Position numbers and translations under genes: made by a program
Notes under the pieces: generated by a model
Database searches by the model: none
What the model was told of the DNA's origin: nothing
Seen by the model: only the letters and a program-made list of their open reading frames with translations
In this document: in pieces, positions 10,036 to 19,398 of the stretch
Layout of the letters: every line of letters starts with the position of its first letter
How positions within the stretch are numbered: the stretch's first letter is position 1
Source: Proteiniphilum sp. UBA5267
GTDB lineage: Bacteria; Bacteroidota; Bacteroidia; Bacteroidales; Dysgonomonadaceae
Length of the DNA stretch: 48,155 nt
Direction of reading: 5' to 3'
Assembly (NCBI GenBank): GCA_002411515.1
Contig: DHTF01000087.1
Span: 53,389 to 101,543 of the forward strand

Positions 10036-13000
10036 ATGAATGAAACATTTAAAAAAATGAAAGCAAGTCGGAAACAACATGCATCCAAATTATGGGTGCT
10101 GCTGTTTTTTGTGTTGTGTACGGCAACCGTATCAGCACAAAAAATAGTAAAAGGGACCGTAAGTGATGTAAACGGAGAACCGTTGATTGGCGTGAATGTT
10201 GTAGTGAAAGATGCTGCCACAGCCATTGGAACCGTAACAGATGCGGACGGGTCCTATTCATTGAAGGTGCCGGGAGATAACTCCATCCTGGTATATTCCT
10301 ACATCGGCTACAACACTGTAGAAGTTGTTGTGGGAGCACAAACTGTCATTGATCAGATATTAACAGAAGAGACACAAATGATGGATGAATTGGTTGTGGT
10401 AGGTTACGGCGTTCAGAAGAAAGTGACCGTCACGGGCTCTGTGGCAAGCGTGGCTGGCGAAGATCTGAAAGCATCGCCCACCACCAACCTGTCGAATGCC
10501 ATCGTGGGTCGTATGCCGGGTGTAATTGGATTTCAACGTTCTGATGAGCCAGGAGGTGGTGGAACAACCATTCGTATTCGTGGAACGAACTCACTCGGAT
10601 TTAAAGACCCGTTGGTAGTAATTGATGGCGTGCCGGGACGTGCCGGCGGTCTGAATCGCATCAACCCCAATGAAATTGAGTCGATGTCGGTATTAAAAGA
10701 CGCTGCAGCAGCTATTTATGGTTCGCGTGCAGCCAATGGTGTAATCCTGATTACCACCAAACGGGGTAAAGAAGGGAAACCCACCATTACCTATACGGGA
10801 AATATGGGGTTCTCACAACCTACCCGCATCCCAGAGCTTGCCAATGCTTTTGAATATGCTACAATGGTGAATGAAATTGATAAATATTCCGGTCGGGATC
10901 CCCGTTATTCCGAGGAAGACCTTAGGCAATACCAGGATGGTTCCGATCCATGGGGACATCCAAATACGAACTGGTATAAAGAGACCATCAAGGATATTTC
11001 ACCCACCTATCGTCACGATGTCAGCATAACAGGTGGAAGCGACCGGTACAAGTTTTTTGTCAGCCTAGCCGCCAATGGAGAAGATGGTATTTATAAAAAT
11101 TCAGCAAACCGATATGACCAATTCAGTTCGCGGGTGAATCTGGATATGAAAGTAAACGACTATCTCGATATGTCGTACGGAAATGTCAATCGTCTGCAAG
11201 TTACAAATTATCCGGCACGTGGTGCCACGGATATCTTCAGCTCAATGGTTCGCAGTAAGCCTATCCTTCCTGCCTATTGGCCCAGCGGAGAGCCGGGACC
11301 AGATATTGAATACGGTGATAACCCTGTTGTTCGTGCTACTCCAGCAACCGGAAAAGATCTCTATAAAGCTTATTATATCCAGAATACGCTGCGGGCTACT
11401 TTCAAAGTGCCGGGTGTGGAAGGGTTGATCCTGACGGGAACTGCATCATATGACCAATATTTCAATAACCGGCGTCGTTTTGAAACACCATTCACCCTTT
11501 ATACATGGGATGGTAATAAGGAACATACGCTCACACCTTCTCTCAAGGGTGTATCTCAGCCTCAACTTGAGGAAAGAAGAGAAGAACAAACCGACTGGAT
11601 GACCAACCTTGTGGCTTCCTACGATCGTGCTTTTGGTAATCATAACTTTGGTATCACTGCAGGTGTGGAAGCACAGAAAAACCAGTGGCGCATGGTAAGG
11701 GCTACCCGTAAGTACTTCATATCTGATGCGTTGGATGAAATAAACAACGGATCGGTAACCGATATGGAAACAGAAGGATACTCCTGGACCGAGAGTCGTA
11801 TCAACTATTTCGGACGTGCAAATTACAACTATCTCGAAAAGTACCTGCTCGAGTTTGTATATCGGTACGACGGTTCTTACCGTTTCCCAAAAGATAAACG
11901 TTACGGATTCTTCCCGGGCGTATCTGCTGCCTGGCGTGCTTCGGAAGAGGAGTTCTGGAAGGAGAATCTTTCCTTTATCAATTATTTCAAACTACGTGGA
12001 TCAATTTCCCAGACGGGAAGTGATTATTTGCTCGATACCGGTGGAAATCTCGACAGAAGTATTCAATACCTCAACACCTACGGGTTCGGTACCGAGTACT
12101 TGTTTGGAACTTCATTCCAGAAGACCCTGTACCCCACACGTACTCCTAACCCAAACATTACCTGGGAGGTAGGAACAACCTATGATATGGGATTCGAATT
12201 TAAATTTCTCGACAACCGCTTAGGCGTAGAAACCGACCTGTTCTATCAGAAACGTACCAACATGTTGATTTACAGGAATGCCTCATTGCCACAGATCTCG
12301 GGAATTACCCTTCCAAGGGAGAATATCGGTGAAATGTCAAATAGAGGAATTGAGGGTTTGATTACCTGGAACGACAAAGCTGGAAAGGTGGAATATGATG
12401 CTTCTTTAAACATGACCTACTCAAAAAACAAGTTGCTTTTCTGGGATGAAACGCCGGGAATACCCGAATATCAGAAAAGAACCGGAAAACCGGTTAATAC
12501 GGAGTTGTGGTATATTGCCGATGGTGTGTTCAACACACAGGAGGAATTAAATAGCTACCCACATTGGGCCAATGCCAGAACCGGTGATATCAAGTTTATC
12601 GATACAAACGGTGACAAAATTATCGATGCCAATGACCGAGTTCGTTCCGATAAGAATTCAGAACCTACATTTGTCTTTGGTCTTACCTTGGGAGTCCGTT
12701 GGAATAACTTCGATTTGAGAACCTTGTTTCAGGGAGCTACAGGCGGTATCACTTATATCTGGCGTGAAAGAGCTGGAGAAGCTGGAAACTACTACAAGTT
12801 TATGTACGATAACCGCTGGACAGAGGAAAACCCGATGGTAGAACATCCGCGTGCCTATAACCGTGAAAATGAATATTGGGCAAAGCAGGGAACGGATCAG
12901 AAGAACACCTACTATCAGTTTAAGACCGATTATCTGCGCTTGAAAAATATGGAGTTAGGTTACACCTTTAATTTCCCGGCAATCCGCAATGTGGGTATCC

Positions 13001-13140
13001 AGAACCTGCGCTTGTATGTAAACGGAACCAACCTGTTTACGTTAGACAATGTAAAAGTACAAGACCCGGAAGCCAATGACACCGGTCGTGAATATCCGCA
13101 GCGTCGTATCTGGAATGCCGGTGTTTCTATCACTTTCTAA
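10036..13140 (+). CDS. SusC/RagA-type TonB-dependent outer-membrane receptor
   Basis: A 1034-residue outer-membrane transporter that, with its SusD partner, imports oligosaccharides or other large nutrients using TonB energy. It has a signal peptide (hydrophobic stretch 20-36, ending at VSAQ). Next comes a carboxypeptidase-regulatory-like domain (about 37-115) with VKGTVSDVNGEPLIGVNV, then a TonB-box-like DELVVVGYG (near 118-126). The plug domain contains GRMPGV and the IRIRGTNSLG/VVIDGVPG signature. A 22-strand-type barrel follows, ending in an aromatic C-terminus (GVSITF). It is directly followed by susD after 7 bp. The 107-bp upstream gap has a dyad (GCGAA-AA-TTCGC, 9988-9999) but no clear -7 element. 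No adjacent SusR/HTCS or sigma/anti-sigma gene is present, so regulation and substrate are unknown. Confidence 0.95.
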   Translation: MNETFKKMKASRKQHASKLWVLLFFVLCTATVSAQKIVKGTVSDVNGEPLIGVNVVVKDAATAIGTVTDADGSYSLKVPGDNSILVYSYIGYNTVEVVVGAQTVIDQILTEETQMMDELVVVGYGVQKKVTVTGSVASVAGEDLKASPTTNLSNAIVGRMPGVIGFQRSDEPGGGGTTIRIRGTNSLGFKDPLVVIDGVPGRAGGLNRINPNEIESMSVLKDAAAAIYGSRAANGVILITTKRGKEGKPTITYTGNMGFSQPTRIPELANAFEYATMVNEIDKYSGRDPRYSEEDLRQYQDGSDPWGHPNTNWYKETIKDISPTYRHDVSITGGSDRYKFFVSLAANGEDGIYKNSANRYDQFSSRVNLDMKVNDYLDMSYGNVNRLQVTNYPARGATDIFSSMVRSKPILPAYWPSGEPGPDIEYGDNPVVRATPATGKDLYKAYYIQNTLRATFKVPGVEGLILTGTASYDQYFNNRRRFETPFTLYTWDGNKEHTLTPSLKGVSQPQLEERREEQTDWMTNLVASYDRAFGNHNFGITAGVEAQKNQWRMVRATRKYFISDALDEINNGSVTDMETEGYSWTESRINYFGRANYNYLEKYLLEFVYRYDGSYRFPKDKRYGFFPGVSAAWRASEEEFWKENLSFINYFKLRGSISQTGSDYLLDTGGNLDRSIQYLNTYGFGTEYLFGTSFQKTLYPTRTPNPNITWEVGTTYDMGFEFKFLDNRLGVETDLFYQKRTNMLIYRNASLPQISGITLPRENIGEMSNRGIEGLITWNDKAGKVEYDASLNMTYSKNKLLFWDETPGIPEYQKRTGKPVNTELWYIADGVFNTQEELNSYPHWANARTGDIKFIDTNGDKIIDANDRVRSDKNSEPTFVFGLTLGVRWNNFDLRTLFQGATGGITYIWRERAGEAGNYYKFMYDNRWTEENPMVEHPRAYNRENEYWAKQGTDQKNTYYQFKTDYLRLKNMELGYTFNFPAIRNVGIQNLRLYVNGTNLFTLDNVKVQDPEANDTGREYPQRRIWNAGVSITF

Positions 13141-13147
13141 ATAAAAT

Positions 13148-15043
13148 ATGATTATGAGAAAAATAAAACAACTGACAATAATTATCGTATTGGGGTTTGC
13201 TATCCTCCTGTATGCCTGCTCCGATTTCATGGATATTGTTCCCTCTACTTCTTATACTGAAGAGATGGTCTTTACCGATGCTGCCCTGACACAGGCTTTC
13301 GTCAACGATTTGTACAATAACATTCATCCGGGAGCAAAGGAACATTCTCTCGACGGATTGACCGACGATGCCTATTTTACCCATAACTACGGTCAAAAAG
13401 ATGTAGTGGAAGCGGTCTCTATTTCAGAGACGAACCTTCAATGGTATAACAACGACAACAATCCGTTTAAGTGGCAAAAAAGATACAGCGGCATCCGCTT
13501 TGCAAATATCATCATCAATAACATTGAGAATGTACCCGAGAAAATCGGATATAATCTTGAGCGAATGACTGGTGAAGCCTATTATATGCGTGCACACATG
13601 TACCATGAACTTGTTCGCGGTTTTGGTGGAGTGCCCATTATAACTGAAGACTTTTCACTCGATCAGATGGAGGAAATGAAAAAACCGCGCAGCAACATGC
13701 GTGAATGTCTGGAGTTTATCGTAAGCGATCTGGAGAAAGCAGAACAATACCTGCCTGCTACAGTGGGTGCATCAGAATGGGGTCGTGTAACCAAATATGT
13801 TGCTACTGGATTGAAAGCCCGTATCTTGCTGCACGTTGCCAGTCCACTCTACGCAGATCGCACGATCAATACCCTCGATGTGAATCAGTTCGACGGTGAC
13901 CGCATGGCTACCTATCGCGCTGCAAAAGATGCAGCAATTAAAGTGATTGAAGAAGGTCCCTTCGAGCTGATCGATTGCAAGGGAGGCAGTAATACCGATA
14001 GAGCCGAAAAATTCAAAGCTATCATGACCGATACCCGGAATAGCGAACAGATGTTTGTCCGGAATTATCACACCTCCATCGGCGCTGAGAACAGAATGGG
14101 TTTGTGGCACGGTCCCAATGGTTATCATAACTGGGCGGGAACGACACCAACACAGGACCTGGTAATGGCTTTTGAGTTTGAAGACGGATCGATGCCCATA
14201 GGAATGACCAAGCCGGGTGAGTTCCAGAAGGGAAATCCCTATAATGGACGTGAACCGCGTTTTTATGCTACCGTGGCTACCGACGGGAATACTTGGGGAC
14301 GGCCTCGCCCAGCAGATGCCGTTACACTGGATCCCACTCCACTGGGGCGCCTACAGGCTGGAAAATATGAAGTTACCAACGGAGACGTGGAGATTGAATA
14401 CCGCGATGGTGTGAAACGTCGCTCCATGTGGGGAGTAGACACACGTCAGGGTCCTATTGAGGACTGGAACGGATCGTGGACAGGTTATTATGAGAAGAAA
14501 CTGATTGACACCTCGGTCGACGCCCAGTACTTCAGACAAACCGTACCCCACGTCTACATGCGTTTGGCAGAGATGTACCTGATTGCGGCAGAGGCATGTG
14601 TGGAACTCAATGAGTTGGAAGAAGCGGCAGAATGGCTGGACATCCTGCGCGGACGTATCGACCTGAAGGATACCAGAACTGCGTTGATTGCAAGGGGTAA
14701 ACAATTTAACCAGGCCGACATGCGGGAGTTCGTACGGCAGCAAAGACGAGTTGAATTTGCATATGAACAGCACCGATACTTCGATATCCGTCGTTGGATG
14801 ATTGGGCCGGAATGTGGCAATAAACCTTTAACCGGGATTGTGGTAGAGGGTATCCTAAAACCGGGACAAACATCGATGAAACCCTACATTCACAACGAGG
14901 ATAAATATGATTATTACTATTATGTAAATGATCTCTCCAGTCGTGAAAACAGAAAGTGGCTGGATAAGATGTACTTTGCTCCCATTCACCAGGATGAGAT
15001 TCGACGTAATCCCAACCTGGTTCAAAATCCAGGTATGGATTGA
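13148..15043 (+). CDS. SusD/RagB-type nutrient-binding outer-membrane lipoprotein
   Basis: A 631-residue surface lipoprotein, the lid/binding partner of the preceding SusC. The signal peptide ends in a lipobox LLYAC (Cys near 20). The N-terminal SusD domain (DFMDIVPSTSYTEEMVF...) and the TPR-containing RagB/SusD C-terminal domain are present. Typical landmarks are GEAYYMRAHMYHELVRGFGGVPI, ARILLHVASPLYAD and VPHVYMRLAEMYLIAAEACVEL, each in its expected order. An alternative start at 13154 (MRKIKQ) gives an equally good signal peptide. It lies 7 bp after susC and is followed by a strong terminator, so the SusCD unit ends here. Substrate cannot be inferred. Confidence 0.95.
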   Translation: MIMRKIKQLTIIIVLGFAILLYACSDFMDIVPSTSYTEEMVFTDAALTQAFVNDLYNNIHPGAKEHSLDGLTDDAYFTHNYGQKDVVEAVSISETNLQWYNNDNNPFKWQKRYSGIRFANIIINNIENVPEKIGYNLERMTGEAYYMRAHMYHELVRGFGGVPIITEDFSLDQMEEMKKPRSNMRECLEFIVSDLEKAEQYLPATVGASEWGRVTKYVATGLKARILLHVASPLYADRTINTLDVNQFDGDRMATYRAAKDAAIKVIEEGPFELIDCKGGSNTDRAEKFKAIMTDTRNSEQMFVRNYHTSIGAENRMGLWHGPNGYHNWAGTTPTQDLVMAFEFEDGSMPIGMTKPGEFQKGNPYNGREPRFYATVATDGNTWGRPRPADAVTLDPTPLGRLQAGKYEVTNGDVEIEYRDGVKRRSMWGVDTRQGPIEDWNGSWTGYYEKKLIDTSVDAQYFRQTVPHVYMRLAEMYLIAAEACVELNELEEAAEWLDILRGRIDLKDTRTALIARGKQFNQADMREFVRQQRRVEFAYEQHRYFDIRRWMIGPECGNKPLTGIVVEGILKPGQTSMKPYIHNEDKYDYYYYVNDLSSRENRKWLDKMYFAPIHQDEIRRNPNLVQNPGMD

Positions 15044-15060
15044 CATGCAGTAGATGATGT

Positions 15061-15118
15061 ACTGCCCTGGAGCGGGTTGCTTTCATCTGAATCGACCTGC
15101 TTCAGGGCAGTTTATTTA
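15061..15118 (+). terminator. Terminator of the susCD operon
   Basis: ACTGCCCTG (15061-15069) pairs perfectly with CAGGGCAGT (15103-15111). The stem continues inward with AGC/GCT and GGT/ACC, interrupted by single mismatches. TTTATTTAT follows. This separates SusCD transcription from the cytochrome cassette, though read-through is possible. Confidence 0.75.
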
Positions 15119-15303
15119 TAGGATGACCGTGAAGTGGTGAATGGAGCTTCTCTGGCATGATGCTATCGAATAAGAATGAGATCGCGAAAACGCATTTTAT
15201 GGCTATATCTTTTTATTTATAACAAAATTTCGTACTTTTATAGGCAAAACACCTTGTGGCATAGATAAAAACTATAGTTAAATTTCTCTTATCAGAAAAA
15301 AGA

Positions 15304-16884
15304 ATGTCTAGATTTTCAAAAAGAAACAGGAGGCCAGACAAAAAAAAACACGGACGAAGAGGCCTTATTCTGTTGTCAGGAATCATCATAGGAATTGTGC
15401 TTGTGGCAGCTTTGTACCAGACTTCCGTCTATTTCTCCTCCAACGAATCGTGTATGATGTGTCATGTTCATCCTCACGCGGAAGAGAGCTGGAAACTTTC
15501 CACTCATGTGAATAACGGTAGCGGCGTAATGGTTAATTGTGTGGACTGTCACCTTCCTCCCAAAGACAATACCTGGGAACATTACACAGCCAAGATGGCA
15601 TTGGGTGCACGTGATGTATGGGGATATCTCACCAAAGATAGTACCGATTTCAACTGGGATAAAAAATCGGAACTGGAAAATGCGGTGAAATACATCCCCA
15701 ATAAATCCTGTGTAAAATGTCACCAGAATCTTTTTCCCGAGGGGGTTACCGACGATGGCATCACCGCACACCTCTATTACGAAGAGAATGCCGAAAAACT
15801 TGATCTGCAGTGCATCAGCTGCCATCTCGATGTGGGACACTACAATCCCAATTATGCCCACGGCCAGATGGCGGGTATTCCGGGAATGGGCGGGTCGTAC
15901 GCTGTGGATACCAGTCTCTATTTTAAAGAACCCACTGTCGTCACTGCTTTTGCCGACTACCGGGAACAGGTGCCCGGCACAGCCGTATCATTCCTGATGA
16001 GGGCAATACCTGGAGGAACCTTCAGCATGGGAAGTCCGGAAAAGGAACCTTTCCGCAACACAGATGAATCGCCGCAGCATGAGGTGGAAGTCACCTCTTT
16101 CTTTATGGCAGAACTCGAAACAACCTGGGATCAGTATTGGTCGTTTTATGCCGAGACAATGAGCGAGGGACGTACGCCCCCGGAGACAGTTTATGAGAAT
16201 AACCTTACCGCACTTGGCGTGGATGCCATTTCAGGACCCACACCTCCTTTCGGTTATCCCGATCAGGGATGGGGGCAGGGCGACCGCCCAGCCATCACGA
16301 TGACACACTATGCCGCAGAGACATACTGTCAGTGGTTATCGGCAAAAACAGGAAAGAAATATCGTTTGCCTACCGAGGCTGAGTGGGAATATGCTGCACG
16401 TGGTGGCAAGCAGACAGCCTATTTCTTTCCGGGCAGCCCAAAAGATTTTTCTGCACACGGATTCATGCGAAATATCTTCAAACCCAAAACCGACAGCATC
16501 AGTGCCTATGTTGTCTACGATGTTAATAGCGACAGCCGCACACAACCGCCTTCTGTTGTTTTAGCCAATCCCTACGGGTTGAAGAATATATTGGGAAATG
16601 TGATGGAGTATACGGCCGATAAATATGACCCCAAGGCATACGGCAAGCGGTCGGGAGTTACCCGCGATCCGGTGGTTACACAAGGCGACGAGTGGGTGGT
16701 CCGTGGCGGTAGTTATGTTTCCGATGCTTCCGAAGTGCGGAGTGCTGCCCGGGCGCATACACATCACGAGGCGTGGCTCAAGACCGACCCGCAGCAGCCC
16801 AAGAGCATCTGGTGGTATTCCGATATCAAAGGGATCGGTTTTCGTGTGGTATGCGAGCCGGGTGACTCGCTGATAGCACGTTAA
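15304..16884 (+). CDS. NapC/NirT-type tetraheme cytochrome c fused to an SUMF1 (FGE-like) domain
   Basis: A 526-residue fusion. Residues 1-20 are basic, and 21-44 form one membrane anchor with the rest outside. Residues 45-180 resemble NrfH/NapC quinol dehydrogenases, with four heme-binding motifs: CMMCH (50-54), CVDCH (79-83), CVKCH (136-140) and CISCH (170-174). The usual CXXCHxM Met after heme 1 is replaced by His (CMMCHVH). From about 230 to the end is an SUMF1/EgtB/PvdO-type domain beginning MRAIPGGTFSMGS and ending in GIGFRVVCE. The cysteine pair of true formylglycine-generating enzymes is missing (WVVRGGSYVSDASEVRSAAR), so sulfatase activation is not supported. NapC-type proteins normally pass electrons between menaquinol and a periplasmic partner; no nrfA or napA is nearby. 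It is probably the first gene of the cassette. TACTTTTA at 15233-15240 is a weak promoter candidate. Confidence 0.9.
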   Translation: MSRFSKRNRRPDKKKHGRRGLILLSGIIIGIVLVAALYQTSVYFSSNESCMMCHVHPHAEESWKLSTHVNNGSGVMVNCVDCHLPPKDNTWEHYTAKMALGARDVWGYLTKDSTDFNWDKKSELENAVKYIPNKSCVKCHQNLFPEGVTDDGITAHLYYEENAEKLDLQCISCHLDVGHYNPNYAHGQMAGIPGMGGSYAVDTSLYFKEPTVVTAFADYREQVPGTAVSFLMRAIPGGTFSMGSPEKEPFRNTDESPQHEVEVTSFFMAELETTWDQYWSFYAETMSEGRTPPETVYENNLTALGVDAISGPTPPFGYPDQGWGQGDRPAITMTHYAAETYCQWLSAKTGKKYRLPTEAEWEYAARGGKQTAYFFPGSPKDFSAHGFMRNIFKPKTDSISAYVVYDVNSDSRTQPPSVVLANPYGLKNILGNVMEYTADKYDPKAYGKRSGVTRDPVVTQGDEWVVRGGSYVSDASEVRSAARAHTHHEAWLKTDPQQPKSIWWYSDIKGIGFRVVCEPGDSLIAR

Positions 16885-16990
16885 TCGATAAGGTGCTGGA
16901 TATAAAACCAACAAATGACGGTTGACTGCGAAAGCGGATTTATTGACAATACAACTTTTAATCATATACAATATCCTAAAACAAAGAAAG

Positions 16991-18367
16991 ATGAAAAAAG
17001 AAAACAATGTAACCAGAAGATCGTTTCTGAAAGCCTCAGCTGTAGCCGGGGCAGTAGGAGTTATCGGAACAGGCTCTGCAGGATTGTTGACCTCCTGTAG
17101 CGGATCAGAAAAGGGTAAAAGTGCCAACACCCCCTTGAAAGAGCCGGGAAGCTATTACATTCCCGAACTTCCTGATTTGGCTGCGGACGGCAAAGAACTG
17201 AAAGCAGGTGTGGTAGGCTGTGGCGGACGTGGATCGGGTGCTGCCATCAACTTTCTGAATTCTGCCAATGGTGTCACCATCGTAGCGCTGGGAGACGTAT
17301 TCCAGGACAAGGTCGATGGACTGGCCGATAAACTGAAAGCGGACAAAAATATAGATATTCCCGCTGAGAAACGTTTCGTGGGTCTGGATGCATACAAACA
17401 GGTGATCGATAGTGATATTGATATTCTTATCTGTGCCACTCCTCCTTTCTTCCGTGCCGAACATTTCAAATATGCAGTTGAAAAGAACAAACACTGCTTT
17501 TTGGAAAAACCTATTTGTGTGGATGCAGCCGGATACCGTACAATCGTGGCAGCGGCCAAACAAGCTCAGGCAAAAAACCTCTGCGTAGTTACCGGTACAC
17601 AGCGCCACCACCAACGCAGTTATGTAGAGTCTTATAAGCAAATCATGAACGGTGCCATAGGCGAGATCACAGGCGGAGTAGTATACTGGAACCAAAGTAT
17701 GCTCTGGTATCGCGAACGTCAACCACAGTGGAGTGATTTTGAATTTATGGTACGCGACTGGGTGAACTGGAAATGGCTCTCTGGCGATCATATTGTAGAA
17801 CAGCATGTACACAACATCGATGTCTTCACCTGGTTCTCGGGCCTGAAGCCGGTGAGCGCCGTGGGATTCGGTTCACGCCAACGTCGTGTGACCGGAGATC
17901 AGTATGATAATTTCAGCATCGACTTCACCATGGAGAACGGCATCCACCTGCACAGCATGTGTCGTCAGATTGATGGCTGCGCCAACAATGTGAGCGAGTT
18001 CATCCAAGGCACCAAAGGTTCTTGGTCGAGCAATGGCGGACATGTCATCAAGGATCTGGCTGGCAACGTGATCTGGCAATATGATGGTGAAGCAGAGAAA
18101 ACCAGTTTCCAGCAGACCGATCCATATACACTGGAACATGTGAATCTGGTTAACTGCATCCGTAGCAACAAACCCATTGAACAGGCTTCAGAAACAGCGG
18201 TTTCCAATATGGCAGCCATCATGGGCCGTGAGTCGGCCTACACAGGACAAGAAACTACCTGGGACGCAGTGACCGCCTCACCGTTGGATTATACCCCGGC
18301 CGACATGAATATCGGCAAAATGGATATGTCCGGATTTACGGTTCCTGTACCGGGAAGCGCCAAATAA
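16991..18367 (+). CDS. Tat-exported Gfo/Idh/MocA-family oxidoreductase lipoprotein
   Basis: A 458-residue product starting MKKENN. It carries a twin-arginine signal (TRRSFLKAS, RR at 9-10), a hydrophobic stretch, and a lipobox-like LLTSC (Cys 36), predicting folded, cofactor-loaded export and lipid anchoring. The Rossmann domain begins AGVVGCGGRGSG (near 72) and contains the family FLEKPI motif. The second domain has GDHIVEQHVHNIDVF, with the likely catalytic His. Relatives oxidise or epimerise sugars with tightly held NAD(P); an exported precedent is Zymomonas glucose-fructose oxidoreductase. The GH109 glycosidase hallmark is not seen. A longer frame back to TTG 16922 was rejected because it adds 23 residues before the Tat signal. 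It is 106 bp after the cytochrome fusion and 10 bp before the isomerase. Substrate unknown. Confidence 0.9.
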   Translation: MKKENNVTRRSFLKASAVAGAVGVIGTGSAGLLTSCSGSEKGKSANTPLKEPGSYYIPELPDLAADGKELKAGVVGCGGRGSGAAINFLNSANGVTIVALGDVFQDKVDGLADKLKADKNIDIPAEKRFVGLDAYKQVIDSDIDILICATPPFFRAEHFKYAVEKNKHCFLEKPICVDAAGYRTIVAAAKQAQAKNLCVVTGTQRHHQRSYVESYKQIMNGAIGEITGGVVYWNQSMLWYRERQPQWSDFEFMVRDWVNWKWLSGDHIVEQHVHNIDVFTWFSGLKPVSAVGFGSRQRRVTGDQYDNFSIDFTMENGIHLHSMCRQIDGCANNVSEFIQGTKGSWSSNGGHVIKDLAGNVIWQYDGEAEKTSFQQTDPYTLEHVNLVNCIRSNKPIEQASETAVSNMAAIMGRESAYTGQETTWDAVTASPLDYTPADMNIGKMDMSGFTVPVPGSAK

Positions 18368-18377
18368 CAACCTCGTT

Positions 18378-19292
18378 ATGACAATCGACAGAAGAAAATT
18401 TATTCAGACCACTCTCGCCGGTACTGCTGCCCTCGCAATTGGAGGTAGTAATTCTGTGGCTTCTGCCAGTCCGAAGAAGGAAAAAGCTCCCGGTAAGGTG
18501 AAATTAAACATCTCTTTTCAGGAAGGCACCGCTCCCGGTGCCAGCCTGAAGGAGAAGTTCGATTTTATGGAAGCACATGGTGTGGTAGGCTTTGAACCGC
18601 ATGGAAAGCCTTTACTCGAACGGAAACAGGAATTCAAAGATGCCCTCAAAGGACGAAACATCAAAGTGAGTGCTGTGTGTGCCGGATTCGACGGATTTAT
18701 TCTTTCCACCGATCCTGCTATTCGTAAGCAGTGTCGCGATTCGATGGCCGAGTTAATCATTGCCGCCGGTGAATTTGGTTCTACAGGCGTGATCATTGTT
18801 CCTGCCTTTAACAACCAGGTGCCGGTGATGCCACACACGCAGGCAACACGCGACTTCCTTTGTGAGCAGTTCAATGAGATGGGAACGCTGGCACAAAAGC
18901 ATGGCACGACTGTTATCCTGGAGCCGCTGAATCGCAAGGAAGCTTTCTACCTTCGACAGGTGGGCGATGCAGCTTCCATCTGTCGGGACATCAACAATCC
19001 GGGTGTGAAATGCATGGGCGATTTTTGGCACATGACCTGGGAGGAAAACTCCGACAAGGGGGCATTTATCTCCGCAGGTGAACATCTGCAGCATGTGCAT
19101 GTAGCGAGCCGCAAGCGTCGCAGCATGCCCGGAGAAGATGGTGAAGCCGACAATTACGTAAATGGATTCAAAGGCCTTAAGATGCTGGGGTACGACAAGT
19201 ATGTCAGCTTTGAGTGCGGCTGTCAGGGCGAACGCGCCGTCGTAGTGCCCGCTGCCCTGGAACTGCTTCGCAAACAATGGGAAGAAGCTTGA
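18378..19292 (+). CDS. Tat-exported TIM-barrel sugar isomerase/epimerase-like protein
   Basis: A 304-residue protein with a Tat signal (DRRKFIQTT, RR at 5-6; probable cleavage after ASA near 30) and a xylose-isomerase-like/AP-endonuclease-2-type TIM barrel related to hydroxypyruvate isomerase. Likely metal-binding positions are the Glu in VILEPLNR, the Asp/His in MGDFWHM, the His in LQHVHVASR and the Glu in VSFECGC. The family isomerises or epimerises keto/aldo sugars in the cytosol; an exported version placed 10 bp after an exported sugar-type dehydrogenase suggests both act on the same substrate in the periplasm. Alternative roles in this superfamily include keto-sugar epimerase or dehydratase. 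The 12-bp terminator-like stem downstream marks the end of this sub-unit. Confidence 0.87.
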   Translation: MTIDRRKFIQTTLAGTAALAIGGSNSVASASPKKEKAPGKVKLNISFQEGTAPGASLKEKFDFMEAHGVVGFEPHGKPLLERKQEFKDALKGRNIKVSAVCAGFDGFILSTDPAIRKQCRDSMAELIIAAGEFGSTGVIIVPAFNNQVPVMPHTQATRDFLCEQFNEMGTLAQKHGTTVILEPLNRKEAFYLRQVGDAASICRDINNPGVKCMGDFWHMTWEENSDKGAFISAGEHLQHVHVASRKRRSMPGEDGEADNYVNGFKGLKMLGYDKYVSFECGCQGERAVVVPAALELLRKQWEEA

Positions 19293-19321
19293 ACACTTTA
19301 TTCCTACTGAACTTTATATCG

Positions 19322-19359
19322 TAAAATGAGCGAAGGATGAATTTCTTTCGCTCATTTTA
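19322..19359 (+). terminator. Perfect hairpin between isomerase and ccsBA
   Basis: AAAATGAGCGAA (19323-19334) pairs perfectly with TTCGCTCATTTT (19347-19358), extended by T19322-A19359. The A and T ends of the stem allow action in either direction. It sits 30 bp after the isomerase stop and 40 bp before ccsBA, so it would end or attenuate transcription inside the cassette. No -7 element is apparent between the hairpin and ccsBA. Confidence 0.7.
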
Positions 19360-19398
19360 GTCCATAAAAAAGGCAAAACTGAGAATATAAATCGACTG

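Noticed and set aside
15990..16884. Active formylglycine-generating enzyme (sulfatase activator)
   Set aside because: The domain has the SUMF1 fold signature but lacks the active-site Cys pair in the RGGSY...R region, and no sulfatase gene is in the window.
16991..18367. GH109 alpha-N-acetylgalactosaminidase (also Tat-exported, Gfo/Idh fold)
   Set aside because: The active-site stretch is GDHIVEQHVHNIDVF, as in oxidoreductase-type members, and not the GH109 pattern I recall. This should be confirmed by a family search.
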